A stretch of DNA of 64,000 nt from Acerihabitans sp047324305 (GTDB taxonomy: Bacteria > Pseudomonadota > Gammaproteobacteria > Enterobacterales > Enterobacteriaceae), in the NCBI RefSeq assembly GCF_047324305.1, contig NZ_CP178740.1:2852001-2916000 (forward strand), written 5' to 3'. The notes under the pieces were generated by a model. It saw only the letters and a program-made list of their open reading frames with translations, was not told the origin of the DNA and did not search any database. The position numbers were made by a program, and so were the translations under genes. Below, one piece after another: positions 1 to 7,696 of the stretch; positions within the stretch are counted from its first letter, which is position 1, and every line of letters begins with the position of its first letter.

Positions 1-49
1 ACCGGGAACGGATTTGCCGGCGGGTTTCCCGCTATCGGCCGCCGGTTTC

Positions 50-1021
50 CTAAAATTGCCGTTGCACCGCCAGGTGCGCCAGGCTTTCCAGCGCCTGGCG
101 AAAAGGGGTCGGCTCCAGGCAGGCGAGGCAGGTGATGGCGTTATCCGCTTCCGCTTCCGCACGCTGCCGGGTGTACTCGAGGGAACCGCACTGATGCATG
201 GTTTCCAGTACCGCGTCGAGCAGGTGGCGGCCGTTGCCCTGGATAATGGCCTCGCGGATCATCGCCGCCTGCCGCGCGTCCCCGTGGCGCATGGCATGCA
301 GCAGCGGCAGGGTGGGCTTGCCTTCATTCAGGTCGTCGCCGGTGTTTTTGCCCAGGGTCTTGCCGTCGGCGCCGTAATCCAGCAGATCATCGATTAGCTG
401 GAAGGCGGTGCCCAGGTAACGGCCGTAATCCCGCAGGGCGTTTTCCTGCTCGGGGGTGGCGCCGGCCAAAATGGCGGAAGATTGCGCCGCCGCCTCGAAC
501 AGGCGGGCCGTCTTGCTGTAAATCACCCGCATGTAGCTCTCGATGCTGATATCGGGATCGTTGCAGTTCATTAACTGTAATACTTCGCCTTCGGCAATGA
601 CGTTAACCGCCTCCGACATCAGCGCCAGGACCCGCAGCGATTCCAGGCCGGTCATCATCTGGAAGGCGCGCGTGTAGATAAAATCCCCCACCAGGACGCT
701 GGCGGCATTGCCGAACGCCGCGTTGGCCGTGGCCTTGCCCCGGCGCATATCGGATTCGTCAACCACGTCGTCATGCAATAAGGTGGCGGTATGGATAAAT
801 TCAATCAGCGCCGCCACGGTCACATGCTTTTTGCCGTCGTAATGCAAGGCCCTGGCCGCCAGCACGGCTATCATCGGGCGGATGCGCTTGCCCCCGCCGC
901 TGATGATGTAGTGGCCAAGCTGATTGATAAGCGCGACTTCGGAGTTCAACTGCTCGAGGATAATCGCGTTGACGTCCGCCATATCATGTGCGGTAAGTTC
1001 TGTAATTTGATCAAGGTTCAT
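50..1021 (-). CDS. ispB: Octaprenyl diphosphate synthase
   Basis: This 323-aa enzyme, the full family length, makes the C40 side chain of ubiquinone and menaquinone by adding isopentenyl units to farnesyl diphosphate in the cytosol. The two Asp-rich motifs of trans-prenyltransferases are visible: DDVVD near residue 85 and DDLLD near residue 212. They bind diphosphate through magnesium. It is transcribed divergently from rplU across about 257 bp, as in E. coli. The ATG at 1021 begins the conserved MNLDQI N-terminus. Only 49 bases lie downstream in the window, with no clear terminator. The sequence also fits other long-chain prenyl synthases; synteny decides for ispB. Confidence 0.96.
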   Translation of the reverse strand: MNLDQITELTAHDMADVNAIILEQLNSEVALINQLGHYIISGGGKRIRPMIAVLAARALHYDGKKHVTVAALIEFIHTATLLHDDVVDESDMRRGKATANAAFGNAASVLVGDFIYTRAFQMMTGLESLRVLALMSEAVNVIAEGEVLQLMNCNDPDISIESYMRVIYSKTARLFEAAAQSSAILAGATPEQENALRDYGRYLGTAFQLIDDLLDYGADGKTLGKNTGDDLNEGKPTLPLLHAMRHGDARQAAMIREAIIQGNGRHLLDAVLETMHQCGSLEYTRQRAEAEADNAITCLACLEPTPFRQALESLAHLAVQRQF

Positions 1022-1175
1022 TATTGTCTTTAGGCTTTATTTTAACCGTTAGATAGTAACGCTGCTCATGGGGCCAGATGGTAGAAACTGTGTTACTGAT
1101 TGTACTTGAAAAATGCCAGAGATAAATGCCGGTGAAGAAACTGCGCTTTTTTCGTCTCCTGTATGTATTCTGCAC

Positions 1176-1204
1176 TTGTCATAGGGCGCTTTTTTGCGTA
1201 GAAT
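1176..1204 (+). promoter_or_regulatory. Sigma70-type promoter for rplU-rpmA
   Basis: A TTGTCA -35 element at 1176-1181 is followed after exactly 17 bases by a TAGAAT -10 element at 1199-1204. The start site would be near 1211, about 68 bases before the rplU ATG. Spacing and sequence fit a strong ribosomal-protein promoter. Confidence 0.75.
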
Positions 1205-1278
1205 TCGCGCCCTATTGTGAATATTTATAGCGCACTGTGGACGAATCTAAGTTGAGTGCGCGGAAAGCGGAGTTTTTT

Positions 1279-1590
1279 ATGTACGCGGTTTTCCAAAGTG
1301 GTGGTAAACAACACCGGGTCAGCGAAGGTCAGACTGTTCGCCTTGAAAAGCTGGACATCGCAACGGGTGAAACCGTTGAATTCGACCAGGTGATGATGAT
1401 TGCCAACGGTGATGACATTCAGATCGGCGTTCCTTTCGTCAATGGCGGAAAGATTCAAGCTGAAGTAGTTGCCCATGGTCGTGGCGATAAAGTGACGATT
1501 GTTAAATTTCGTCGCCGTAAGCACTATCGTAAGCAACAAGGCCATCGTCAGTGGTTCACTGACGTGAAAATTACCGGTATCGGCGCCTAA
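1279..1590 (+). CDS. rplU: 50S ribosomal protein L21
   Basis: L21 is a 103-aa protein of the large ribosomal subunit that binds 23S rRNA. The ATG at 1279 gives the universal MYAVFQSGGKQHRV N-terminus; an in-frame ATG at 1237 would add 14 non-conserved residues and is rejected. The C-terminal basic stretch (KFRRRKHYRK, near residue 78) is the expected rRNA-binding region. The gene ends 15 bases before rpmA, forming the conserved L21-L27 operon, with a good promoter upstream and a terminator after rpmA. Confidence 0.98.
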   Translation: MYAVFQSGGKQHRVSEGQTVRLEKLDIATGETVEFDQVMMIANGDDIQIGVPFVNGGKIQAEVVAHGRGDKVTIVKFRRRKHYRKQQGHRQWFTDVKITGIGA

Positions 1591-1605
1591 CAGGGGAGCA
1601 CACTC

Positions 1606-1866
1606 ATGGCACACAAAAAGGCTGGCGGCTCGACTCGTAACGGTCGCGACTCAGAAAGTAAACGCCTGGGCGTCAAACGCTTCGGCGGCGAAGCTGTTTT
1701 AGCAGGCAGCATCATCGTTCGCCAGCGTGGAACTAAATTCCACCCCGGCACCAACGTTGGTTGCGGTAAAGACCACACTCTGTTTGCTTTGGCTACTGGT
1801 AAAATCCAGTTCGAAGTTAAAGGACCGAAAAACCGCAAGTTTGTCAGCATCGTAGCAGCTGAATAA
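1606..1866 (+). CDS. rpmA: 50S ribosomal protein L27
   Basis: L27 (86 aa) sits near the peptidyl-transferase centre, and its flexible N-terminal tail reaches the tRNA acceptor ends. The gene begins with the typical MAHKKAGGSTRNGRDSES motif and needs no N-terminal cleavage, as in other gamma-proteobacteria. A GGGGAG ribosome-binding site lies just upstream. It is the second gene of the rplU-rpmA operon and is followed by an intrinsic terminator about 70 bases downstream. Confidence 0.98.
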   Translation: MAHKKAGGSTRNGRDSESKRLGVKRFGGEAVLAGSIIVRQRGTKFHPGTNVGCGKDHTLFALATGKIQFEVKGPKNRKFVSIVAAE

Positions 1867-1933
1867 ATTTTCCGTTTTTTGCTGGCCGCGGCTCCGATAG
1901 CCCGGCCCAGGCAACACGTCCCGATAACAGAGC

Positions 1934-1962
1934 AAAGCCCCGCAATTCTTGCGGGGCTTTTT
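1934..1962 (+). terminator. Intrinsic terminator after rpmA
   Basis: A 10-bp stem (AAAGCCCCGC / GCGGGGCTTT) with the 7-base loop AATTCTT runs into a T-tract. It sits between rpmA and yhbE and should end the ribosomal-protein transcript. Confidence 0.85.
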
Positions 1963-1998
1963 ACTTTTCTTTCCGGCCACGTTTCGCGTTAAACACTC

Positions 1999-2982
1999 AT
2001 GAAGACAAATCAGCAGGCGGGACAGCAGGCAGGGGTGGGCATCATGCTGGCGCTCACCACCGCAATGTGCTGGGGGGCGTTGCCCATCGCCATGAAACAG
2101 GTGCTCACCGACATGGAGCCGTATACCGTGGTCTGGTACCGTTTCATCATGGCGGGTATCGGTCTGGCCGTCATCCTGGCGCCGCGTCGCCAACTGCCGT
2201 CATTAACGCTGTTTTTGCGCTGGCGCTGGCTGATGATGCTGGTTATCGCCACCGCGGGCTTGCTGGGCAACTTTATTTTCTTCAGTTCGTCGCTGCAATA
2301 CCTTAGCCCGACCGCGTCGCAGGTCATCGGCCAGCTTTCGCCGGTGGGCATGATGTTCGCCAGCGTGCTGATCCTTAAGGAACGCATGCGCGGCACCCAG
2401 ATTATCGGGGCGTTGATGCTGATAAGCGGCCTGGTGATGTTTTTTAATACCAGCCTGCTGGAGATCTTTACCCGGCTGACCGACTACACCCTGGGGGTGA
2501 TCCTGGGGGTTTGCGCGGCGACGGTCTGGGTCTGTTACGGCGTGGCGCAAAAGGTTCTGCTGCGCCGGCTGGCCTCGCAACAGATCCTGTTTTTACTGTA
2601 TGTTTTGTGTACAATAGCCTTATCCGTCGTGGCCAAGCCCGCGGCGGTGATGCACCTAAGCTTGTGGCAGGTTGCCTGCCTGGTATTTTGCGGTGCCAAT
2701 ACATTGGTTGGTTACGGCGCGCTGGCGGAAGCCATGGCGCGCTGGCAGGCGGCGCAGGTCAGCGCTATCGTCACGCTGACGCCCCTGTTCACCTTACTTT
2801 TTTCGGATTTGCTGTCACTGGCCTGGCCGGATTATTTCGCTGCTCCGGCGCTGAATATTGTCGGTTATCTGGGCGCGTTTGTCGTGGTGGCGGGTGCGAT
2901 GTTTTCTGCGGCGGGCCATCGGCTCCTGCCCGTGCGGGCCAACACAGGACCGGTGCTGCCCATTAAGCCGCCCGGCAAATGA
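1999..2982 (+). CDS. yhbE: EamA/DMT-family inner-membrane transporter YhbE
   Basis: This 327-aa protein belongs to the drug/metabolite transporter superfamily. It has about ten hydrophobic segments arranged as two EamA repeats of about 140 residues each. The segment YLSPTASQVIGQLSPVGMM near residues 96-116 and the C-terminal ARWQAAQVSAIVTLTPLFT are characteristic of the YhbE group. Substrate is unknown in the family as far as I know. It lies between rpmA and obgE in the conserved order and ends 16 bases before the obgE ATG, so the two are probably co-transcribed. The start chosen is the ATG at 1999; the N-terminus carries a few extra Gln/Ala residues compared with E. coli. Confidence 0.93.
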   Translation: MKTNQQAGQQAGVGIMLALTTAMCWGALPIAMKQVLTDMEPYTVVWYRFIMAGIGLAVILAPRRQLPSLTLFLRWRWLMMLVIATAGLLGNFIFFSSSLQYLSPTASQVIGQLSPVGMMFASVLILKERMRGTQIIGALMLISGLVMFFNTSLLEIFTRLTDYTLGVILGVCAATVWVCYGVAQKVLLRRLASQQILFLLYVLCTIALSVVAKPAAVMHLSLWQVACLVFCGANTLVGYGALAEAMARWQAAQVSAIVTLTPLFTLLFSDLLSLAWPDYFAAPALNIVGYLGAFVVVAGAMFSAAGHRLLPVRANTGPVLPIKPPGK

Positions 2983-2998
2983 ATTACGGAGAGTTTCC

Positions 2999-4180
2999 AT
3001 GAAGTTTGTAGATGAGGCCGCCATCGTGGTGGTCGCGGGCGACGGCGGCAACGGTTGCGTCAGTTTCCGGCGGGAAAAATATATTCCTAACGGCGGTCCT
3101 GACGGCGGCGACGGCGGGGACGGCGGCGATGTCTATCTGCTGGCGGACCGGAACCTGAACACCCTGATCGATTATCGCTTCGAGAAATCCTTCCGCGCTG
3201 AACGCGGTCAAAACGGCCAAAGCCGGGACTGCACCGGCAAACGCGGCAAGGACATTACCATCAAAGTCCCGGTGGGCACCCGTATCCTCGACCAGGGCAC
3301 CGGTGAAACCATGGCCGACATGACCCGCCATGAGCAACGCGTCATGGTGGCGAAAGGCGGTTTCCACGGCTTGGGCAACGCGCGCTTTAAATCTTCCATT
3401 AACCGCGCCCCGCGCCAGAAAACCGACGGCACCAAGGGCGAAAACCGCGAACTGCAGCTCGAACTGCTGCTGCTGGCCGATGTCGGCATGCTCGGGCTGC
3501 CCAATGCCGGCAAATCAACGTTTATCCGCGCGGTGTCCGCCGCCAAACCCAAGGTGGCCGACTATCCCTTCACCACCCTGGTGCCGAGCCTTGGCGTGGT
3601 GCGCATGGATAATGAGCAGAGCTTTGTGGTCGCCGATATCCCCGGCCTGATTGAGGGCGCGTCCGAAGGCGCCGGCCTGGGCATTCGTTTCCTGAAACAC
3701 CTTGAGCGCTGCCGGGTGCTGCTGCACCTGATCGATCTCGCCCCCATCGATGAATCGGATCCCATCGAAAACGCCCGGATCATCGTCAAGGAGCTTGAGC
3801 GCTACAGTGAAAAGCTGGCCGCCAAGCCGCGCTGGCTGGTATTTAATAAGATCGACCTGCTCGACCCCGAAGAAGCGGATCGCCGGGCCAAGGCCATAGC
3901 CGCGGCGCTCGGCTGGCAGGAACAGTTTTATATTATTTCCGCCGCCAGCCAGCAGGGCGTTAAAGCGCTGTGCTGGGACGTGATGGCCTTCATTAACAGC
4001 CATCCCCACGATCTGCCGGCTGAAGAGGCCGCCGCCCCGGTCAAGGTTGAGTTTATGTGGGATGACTATCACCGCGAACAGCTGGAAAAAACCGAGATCG
4101 TCGCTGAAGAGGACGATCTGGACGATGACGATTGGGACGAAGATGATGAAGAAGGCGTGGAATTTATCTATCACCGCTGA
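2999..4180 (+). CDS. obgE: Obg-family GTPase ObgE/CgtA
   Basis: This essential 393-aa GTPase binds the 50S subunit and couples ribosome assembly to growth and stress. An N-terminal glycine-rich Obg fold (about residues 1-158) precedes the G domain, whose P-loop GLPNAGKST begins near residue 166. Switch II DIPGLIEGA and the NKID motif (near residue 281) follow. The C-terminus is very acidic (DDLDDDDWDEDDEE), typical of enterobacterial Obg. The ATG at 2999 follows GGAGAG and gives the conserved MKFVDEA start; the reading frame is open further upstream but not conserved. Confidence 0.97.
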   Translation: MKFVDEAAIVVVAGDGGNGCVSFRREKYIPNGGPDGGDGGDGGDVYLLADRNLNTLIDYRFEKSFRAERGQNGQSRDCTGKRGKDITIKVPVGTRILDQGTGETMADMTRHEQRVMVAKGGFHGLGNARFKSSINRAPRQKTDGTKGENRELQLELLLLADVGMLGLPNAGKSTFIRAVSAAKPKVADYPFTTLVPSLGVVRMDNEQSFVVADIPGLIEGASEGAGLGIRFLKHLERCRVLLHLIDLAPIDESDPIENARIIVKELERYSEKLAAKPRWLVFNKIDLLDPEEADRRAKAIAAALGWQEQFYIISAASQQGVKALCWDVMAFINSHPHDLPAEEAAAPVKVEFMWDDYHREQLEKTEIVAEEDDLDDDDWDEDDEEGVEFIYHR

Positions 4181-4251
4181 CGGTTCTGGATTTGCCGCGA
4201 TCCTGCACGGGTTGCATTAATACGCGCCCGGGCGGCCTCACCGCCGCTACA

Positions 4252-4286
4252 ACGCCCCTACCGCTGTTTGCGGGGGGCGTTTTTTT
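4252..4286 (+). terminator. Intrinsic terminator after obgE
   Basis: ACGCCCC pairs with GGGGCGT, and after a 2-base TA bulge CCGC pairs with GCGG. The stem is followed by seven T. It lies between the convergent obgE and dacB genes. Confidence 0.8.
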
Positions 4287-4306
4287 ATGGACGAGGGGGG
4301 CGCCAA

Positions 4307-5740
4307 TCAGTTGTTTTGATAGATATCTTTATATAACCGGCTTTCGAAACGTACCAGGGGAATGCGCCTGGCCTTTTGATCCTCGGGCGGCACCGCGTAT
4401 CCCGAGAGATACTGCACAAAAGCCATGCGCTGGCCGCTGACGGTGGTGATAAAGCCCGCCAGGTTATAAACCCCCTGCAACGAGCCGGTTTTGGCCGAGA
4501 CTTTACCGTCCACGCCCGCCTCGTGCAGCCCGGCGCGATACATCAGCGTGCCGTCATATCCCGCCAGCGGCAGCATGGAGATGAAATCCAGGGTTTGGTC
4601 ATGCTGGCCGATATATTGCAGCACCTGCATCATGGTGGCCGGTGAAATCAGATCGTGGCGCGATAAGCCGGAACCGTCGACGATAATGGTATTGCCCAGA
4701 TCGATGCCGGCCTGCTGGCGCAGGATTTGCCGTACCGCGTCCGAACCGGCGCGCCAGGTGCCGGGCACCTTGAAACGCTCGCGGCCGATGGTGCGAAATA
4801 CCGTATCGGCAATCATGTTATCGGATTTCTTCAGCATCACCCGCAGCAAATCATGCAGGGGCGCGGAATACGTCTGCGCCAGTATCTTGCCCGGCGCGCC
4901 GGGAACGGTTTGACGCAGCAGGGTGCCCGCCACCTCGATACCCGCTTCTTTCAGCTCGCTTTTCAGGATGGCTCCCGCATAGCTTGCGCCATCCTGGATG
5001 GCAAACGCCAGCGGCAGGGGTTCGGCGCGCTGGGGCAGGCAGCCGGTCAGGGTAAAGCGGTTCAGCTCGCCCGGCACCACGTCCAGCTCGCAATATTGTG
5101 CCTCGGGGGACCCTTTCGCCAGGGTGCGTACCTGGCTGTACATCTGCACCGGGTAATACGAGGCCACGCGGATAAACGCATTATCGCCGGCCTTGGGCGC
5201 GCTGTAGAGCGAAACGGAGAAGCAGTTGCGATCGACGATGGCCGCGCCCGGCGGCGCGCTGAAGCATTGGGTCAAGTCATTCCACGGCCATCCCGGGGCT
5301 TTATCGTGGCTGGCGAAGGCGGAGGTGTCGATGAGCAGATTGCCCGAAACCTGGCGGATGCCCTGCTTGCGCAGTTCGGCGACCATATTGCGCAACTGCT
5401 GGCGCCCCAGGGTCGGATCGCCGCTAAAACGGGCGATCAGGTTGCCGCGCAGCACGCCGTTGCCGACCGTGCCGTCGCTTTCCAGGGTGGTGCTGAAACG
5501 ATAGGCCGGCCCCAGTTGCAACAATGCCGCCAGCGCGGTGATCACTTTCTGGGTACTGGCCGGCAGGGCCATCTGCTGGCTGTGATAATCAATGGCCGGC
5601 GTGGGGGCGCCGATTTTTTGTGCAATCAATGCCAGGTTGGCGCCGTCGGGTAACAGTTCCGTATAATTTTCCACCGGCGCGCCGTGCGCGGACAGCATAA
5701 TAACGCCGGTCAATCCTGTGAGTATTCCTACAAAACGCAT
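4307..5740 (-). CDS. dacB: D-alanyl-D-alanine carboxypeptidase/endopeptidase PBP4
   Basis: PBP4 is a periplasmic class C low-molecular-weight penicillin-binding protein that trims and cleaves peptidoglycan cross-links. The 477-aa length equals the E. coli enzyme. The first 20 residues form a signal peptide (MRFVGILTGL..., cleavage near SAHG-A). The catalytic SxxK motif is S62-T-Q-K, followed by an SDN motif and an AKTGSL box near the C-terminus. The ATG at 5740 was chosen because it begins the signal peptide; the frame continues open upstream through the intergenic region without conservation. It is divergent from greA. Confidence 0.96.
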   Translation of the reverse strand: MRFVGILTGLTGVIMLSAHGAPVENYTELLPDGANLALIAQKIGAPTPAIDYHSQQMALPASTQKVITALAALLQLGPAYRFSTTLESDGTVGNGVLRGNLIARFSGDPTLGRQQLRNMVAELRKQGIRQVSGNLLIDTSAFASHDKAPGWPWNDLTQCFSAPPGAAIVDRNCFSVSLYSAPKAGDNAFIRVASYYPVQMYSQVRTLAKGSPEAQYCELDVVPGELNRFTLTGCLPQRAEPLPLAFAIQDGASYAGAILKSELKEAGIEVAGTLLRQTVPGAPGKILAQTYSAPLHDLLRVMLKKSDNMIADTVFRTIGRERFKVPGTWRAGSDAVRQILRQQAGIDLGNTIIVDGSGLSRHDLISPATMMQVLQYIGQHDQTLDFISMLPLAGYDGTLMYRAGLHEAGVDGKVSAKTGSLQGVYNLAGFITTVSGQRMAFVQYLSGYAVPPEDQKARRIPLVRFESRLYKDIYQNN

Positions 5741-5859
5741 AATATTGTGCAACGGCAAAGTAACGTGGTGCCATACTACGGTGCAAACAGGGTTAAAGTA
5801 AACGATGACCCATCGGGAACTCTGGGTTAAAATACGTATCAAAATGCAAACCAAGACTG

Positions 5860-5892
5860 ACCAGGCTCGTTGCGCCAGGTGCGGTTTTTTTT
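5860..5892 (+). promoter_or_regulatory. Possible terminator-like element in the greA leader (GraL-type position)
   Basis: An imperfect stem (ACCAGGC / GCCAGGT with an A-A mismatch) is followed by GCGG and eight T, about 105 bases before the greA ATG. In E. coli the greA leader yields the short RNA GraL by early termination. Here the stem is weak, so this is a positional analogy only. Confidence 0.3.
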
Positions 5893-5996
5893 GCTTTTCG
5901 CTTAGGTGGTAGCGCAAACGGCTACGCCGTGACAACATTCAGTACCGTCAGGACGGCGACTATTTTAGCAGGATGTATTCATTTAGAGGTATTGCC

Positions 5997-6473
5997 ATGA
6001 CACCAATTCCGATGACTTTGCGTGGTGCCGATAAGCTGCGGGAAGAGCTCGAGTTTTTGAAAAGCGTCCGCCGCCCGGAAATTATCAAGGCCATCGCCGA
6101 GGCTCGCGCGCACGGCGATCTGAAGGAAAACGCGGAATACCATGCCGCGCGCGATCAGCAAGGGTTCTGCGAAGGCCGTATCCAGGAAATCGAAGCGAAG
6201 CTGTCCAACGCGCAGATTATCGATGTCACCAAGATGTCGGCCGGCGGCCGGGTGATTTTTGGCGCTACGGTCACTATCCAGAACCTGGAAAACGAAGACG
6301 AGCAGACCTATCGCATCGTTGGCGACGACGAGGCCGATTTTAAACAAAATCTTATTTCCATCAATTCCCCCATGGCGCGGGGTCTGGTCGGCAAGGAAGT
6401 CGGCGATATCGCCCTGATCCGGACACCCGGCGGCGATGTGGAATATGAGATTTTGCAGATAGAATATCTTTAA
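5997..6473 (+). CDS. greA: Transcription elongation factor GreA
   Basis: GreA (158 aa, same as E. coli) enters the secondary channel of stalled RNA polymerase and stimulates cleavage of backtracked transcript. The N-terminal coiled coil (about residues 1-75) carries the catalytic acidic tip region within HGDLKENAEYHAAR (near residue 37). A globular C-terminal FKBP-like domain follows. The ATG at 5997, after AGAGG, gives MTPIPMTLRGADKL; an ATG at 5973 is in frame but lacks conservation. The leader of about 250 bp is shared with the divergent dacB. Confidence 0.97.
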   Translation: MTPIPMTLRGADKLREELEFLKSVRRPEIIKAIAEARAHGDLKENAEYHAARDQQGFCEGRIQEIEAKLSNAQIIDVTKMSAGGRVIFGATVTIQNLENEDEQTYRIVGDDEADFKQNLISINSPMARGLVGKEVGDIALIRTPGGDVEYEILQIEYL

Positions 6474-6510
6474 TACGCTGAAAAAGCGGAATGAGATGAT
6501 TTGTAAAGAA

Positions 6511-6540
6511 AGGAAAAAGGCCGTAAGCGGCCTTTTCCTC
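6511..6540. terminator. Bidirectional terminator between greA and yhbY
   Basis: AGGAAAA(A)GGCCG pairs with CGGCCTTTTCCT around a TAAG loop. A-rich and T-rich flanks on either side make it usable for both convergent genes. Confidence 0.8.
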
Positions 6541-6555
6541 TATCGGGGAACATGG

Positions 6556-6577
6556 CACCTTTTCAGCAGAAAAGGTG
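6556..6577 (-). other. Second hairpin directly after yhbY
   Basis: An 8-bp perfect stem CACCTTTT / AAAAGGTG with a 6-base loop lies three bases downstream of the yhbY stop codon. It has no T-tract of its own and probably protects or helps terminate the yhbY transcript. Confidence 0.5.
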
Positions 6578-6580
6578 TAT

Positions 6581-6874
6581 TCAGCGCGGTAAAGTGATTT
6601 TATGGTCTTTACCCGGCCGGTACAGAACCAGGACGCCGCCGATGGCCTGCACGTTAACGGCGCCGGTTTCACGCACGATGGCATCCGCGATAAGCGTTTT
6701 GGTCTCGCGTTCTTCCGCGGCAATTTTCACTTTGATAAGCTCATGATGTTCAAGAGCCTGTTCAATTTCTGCCAGCACGCCTTCGGTCAGGCCGTTATTG
6801 CCCAGCATGACGACCGGTTTTAGCGGATGAGCCAGGCTTTTCAGGTGCTGTTTTTGCTTATTATTAAGATTCAT
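6581..6874 (-). CDS. yhbY: Ribosome assembly RNA-binding protein YhbY
   Basis: This 97-aa CRM-domain protein binds 50S precursors. The GxxG-type loop MLGNNGLTEG (near residues 23-32) is the family RNA-binding signature. The ATG at 6874 gives MNLNNKQKQHLKSLAHPLKP, as in E. coli; an upstream in-frame ATG would add 13 basic residues that are not conserved. It is divergent from rlmE across about 146 bp and convergent with greA. Short length, fold and neighbours all match the enterobacterial family. Confidence 0.94.
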   Translation of the reverse strand: MNLNNKQKQHLKSLAHPLKPVVMLGNNGLTEGVLAEIEQALEHHELIKVKIAAEERETKTLIADAIVRETGAVNVQAIGGVLVLYRPGKDHKITLPR

Positions 6875-7020
6875 TTGTCTTTTTTGCTTACGTTGGGATT
6901 GAAAACGGTACATTCTACCGCCATCTCATGGTTATCACCAAATCGGTCGTGATTGTATCTGGCGCACGAGTGCCCGCATCCCATCACAAATGCACTCTTT
7001 CAGGATAGTTGGAAAACACG

Positions 7021-7650
7021 ATGACCACCAAAAAGCGTTCTGGAAGCTCCAGTCGATGGCTACAGGAACACTTTAGCGATAAATATGTTCTCGAGGCACA
7101 AAAAAAAGGACTGCGTTCGCGTGCCTGGTTTAAACTTGAAGAAATACAGCAGGGCGACAAACTGTTCAAACCGGATATGGCTGTCGTGGATCTCGGCGCC
7201 GCGCCCGGCGGCTGGTCGCAGTATGTCGCCACGCAAATTGGCAAGAAAGGGCGTATCATCGCCTGTGATATTCTCCCCATGGATCCCATCGTGGGCGTCG
7301 ATTTCCTGCAAGGCGACTTTCGCGACCCGCTGGTGCTGCAGGCCTTGCTTGATAGGGTAGGCGAAAGCAAAGTACAGGTGGTCATGAGCGATATGGCCCC
7401 TAATATGAGTGGCACGCCGGCCGTTGATATTCCCAAGGCCATGTATTTAGTCGAATTGGCCTTGGAGATGTGCCGGGATGTACTGGCACCTGGCGGCAGT
7501 TTTCTGGTTAAAGTCTTTCAGGGAGAAGGTTTTGATGAATACCTGCGGGAAATTCGCTCCCTATTTACGAAGGTAAAGATTCGTAAGCCAGACGCTTCGC
7601 GCGCACGATCGCGGGAAGTGTACATTGTGGCGACAGGGCGCAAATTATAG
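7021..7650 (+). CDS. rlmE: 23S rRNA 2'-O-ribose U2552 methyltransferase
   Basis: RlmE (FtsJ/RrmJ, 209 aa) methylates U2552 in the A loop of 23S rRNA late in 50S assembly, using S-adenosylmethionine. K38 of the catalytic K-D-K-E tetrad is visible in RAWFKLEEI. The SAM-binding loop VVDLGAAPGGWSQ follows, then the motif SDMAPNMSG containing the catalytic Asp. The ATG at 7021 gives MTTKKRSGSSSRWL; the ATG at 7009 is rejected. It precedes ftsH by 46 bp and forms the conserved rlmE-ftsH unit. Confidence 0.97.
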   Translation: MTTKKRSGSSSRWLQEHFSDKYVLEAQKKGLRSRAWFKLEEIQQGDKLFKPDMAVVDLGAAPGGWSQYVATQIGKKGRIIACDILPMDPIVGVDFLQGDFRDPLVLQALLDRVGESKVQVVMSDMAPNMSGTPAVDIPKAMYLVELALEMCRDVLAPGGSFLVKVFQGEGFDEYLREIRSLFTKVKIRKPDASRARSREVYIVATGRKL

Positions 7651-7696
7651 TACCCTACGCTAATTGTTAACACCGTTGTAATATGAGGTTAATCCC

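Noticed and set aside
2858..2998. 47-residue N-terminal extension of obgE from an upstream ATG
   Set aside because: It overlaps yhbE, is not conserved, and the ATG at 2999 has its own GGAGAG site and the family start.
5741..5938. 66-residue extension of dacB
   Set aside because: The signal peptide begins at the ATG at 5740; the extra residues overlap the promoter region and would bury the signal peptide.
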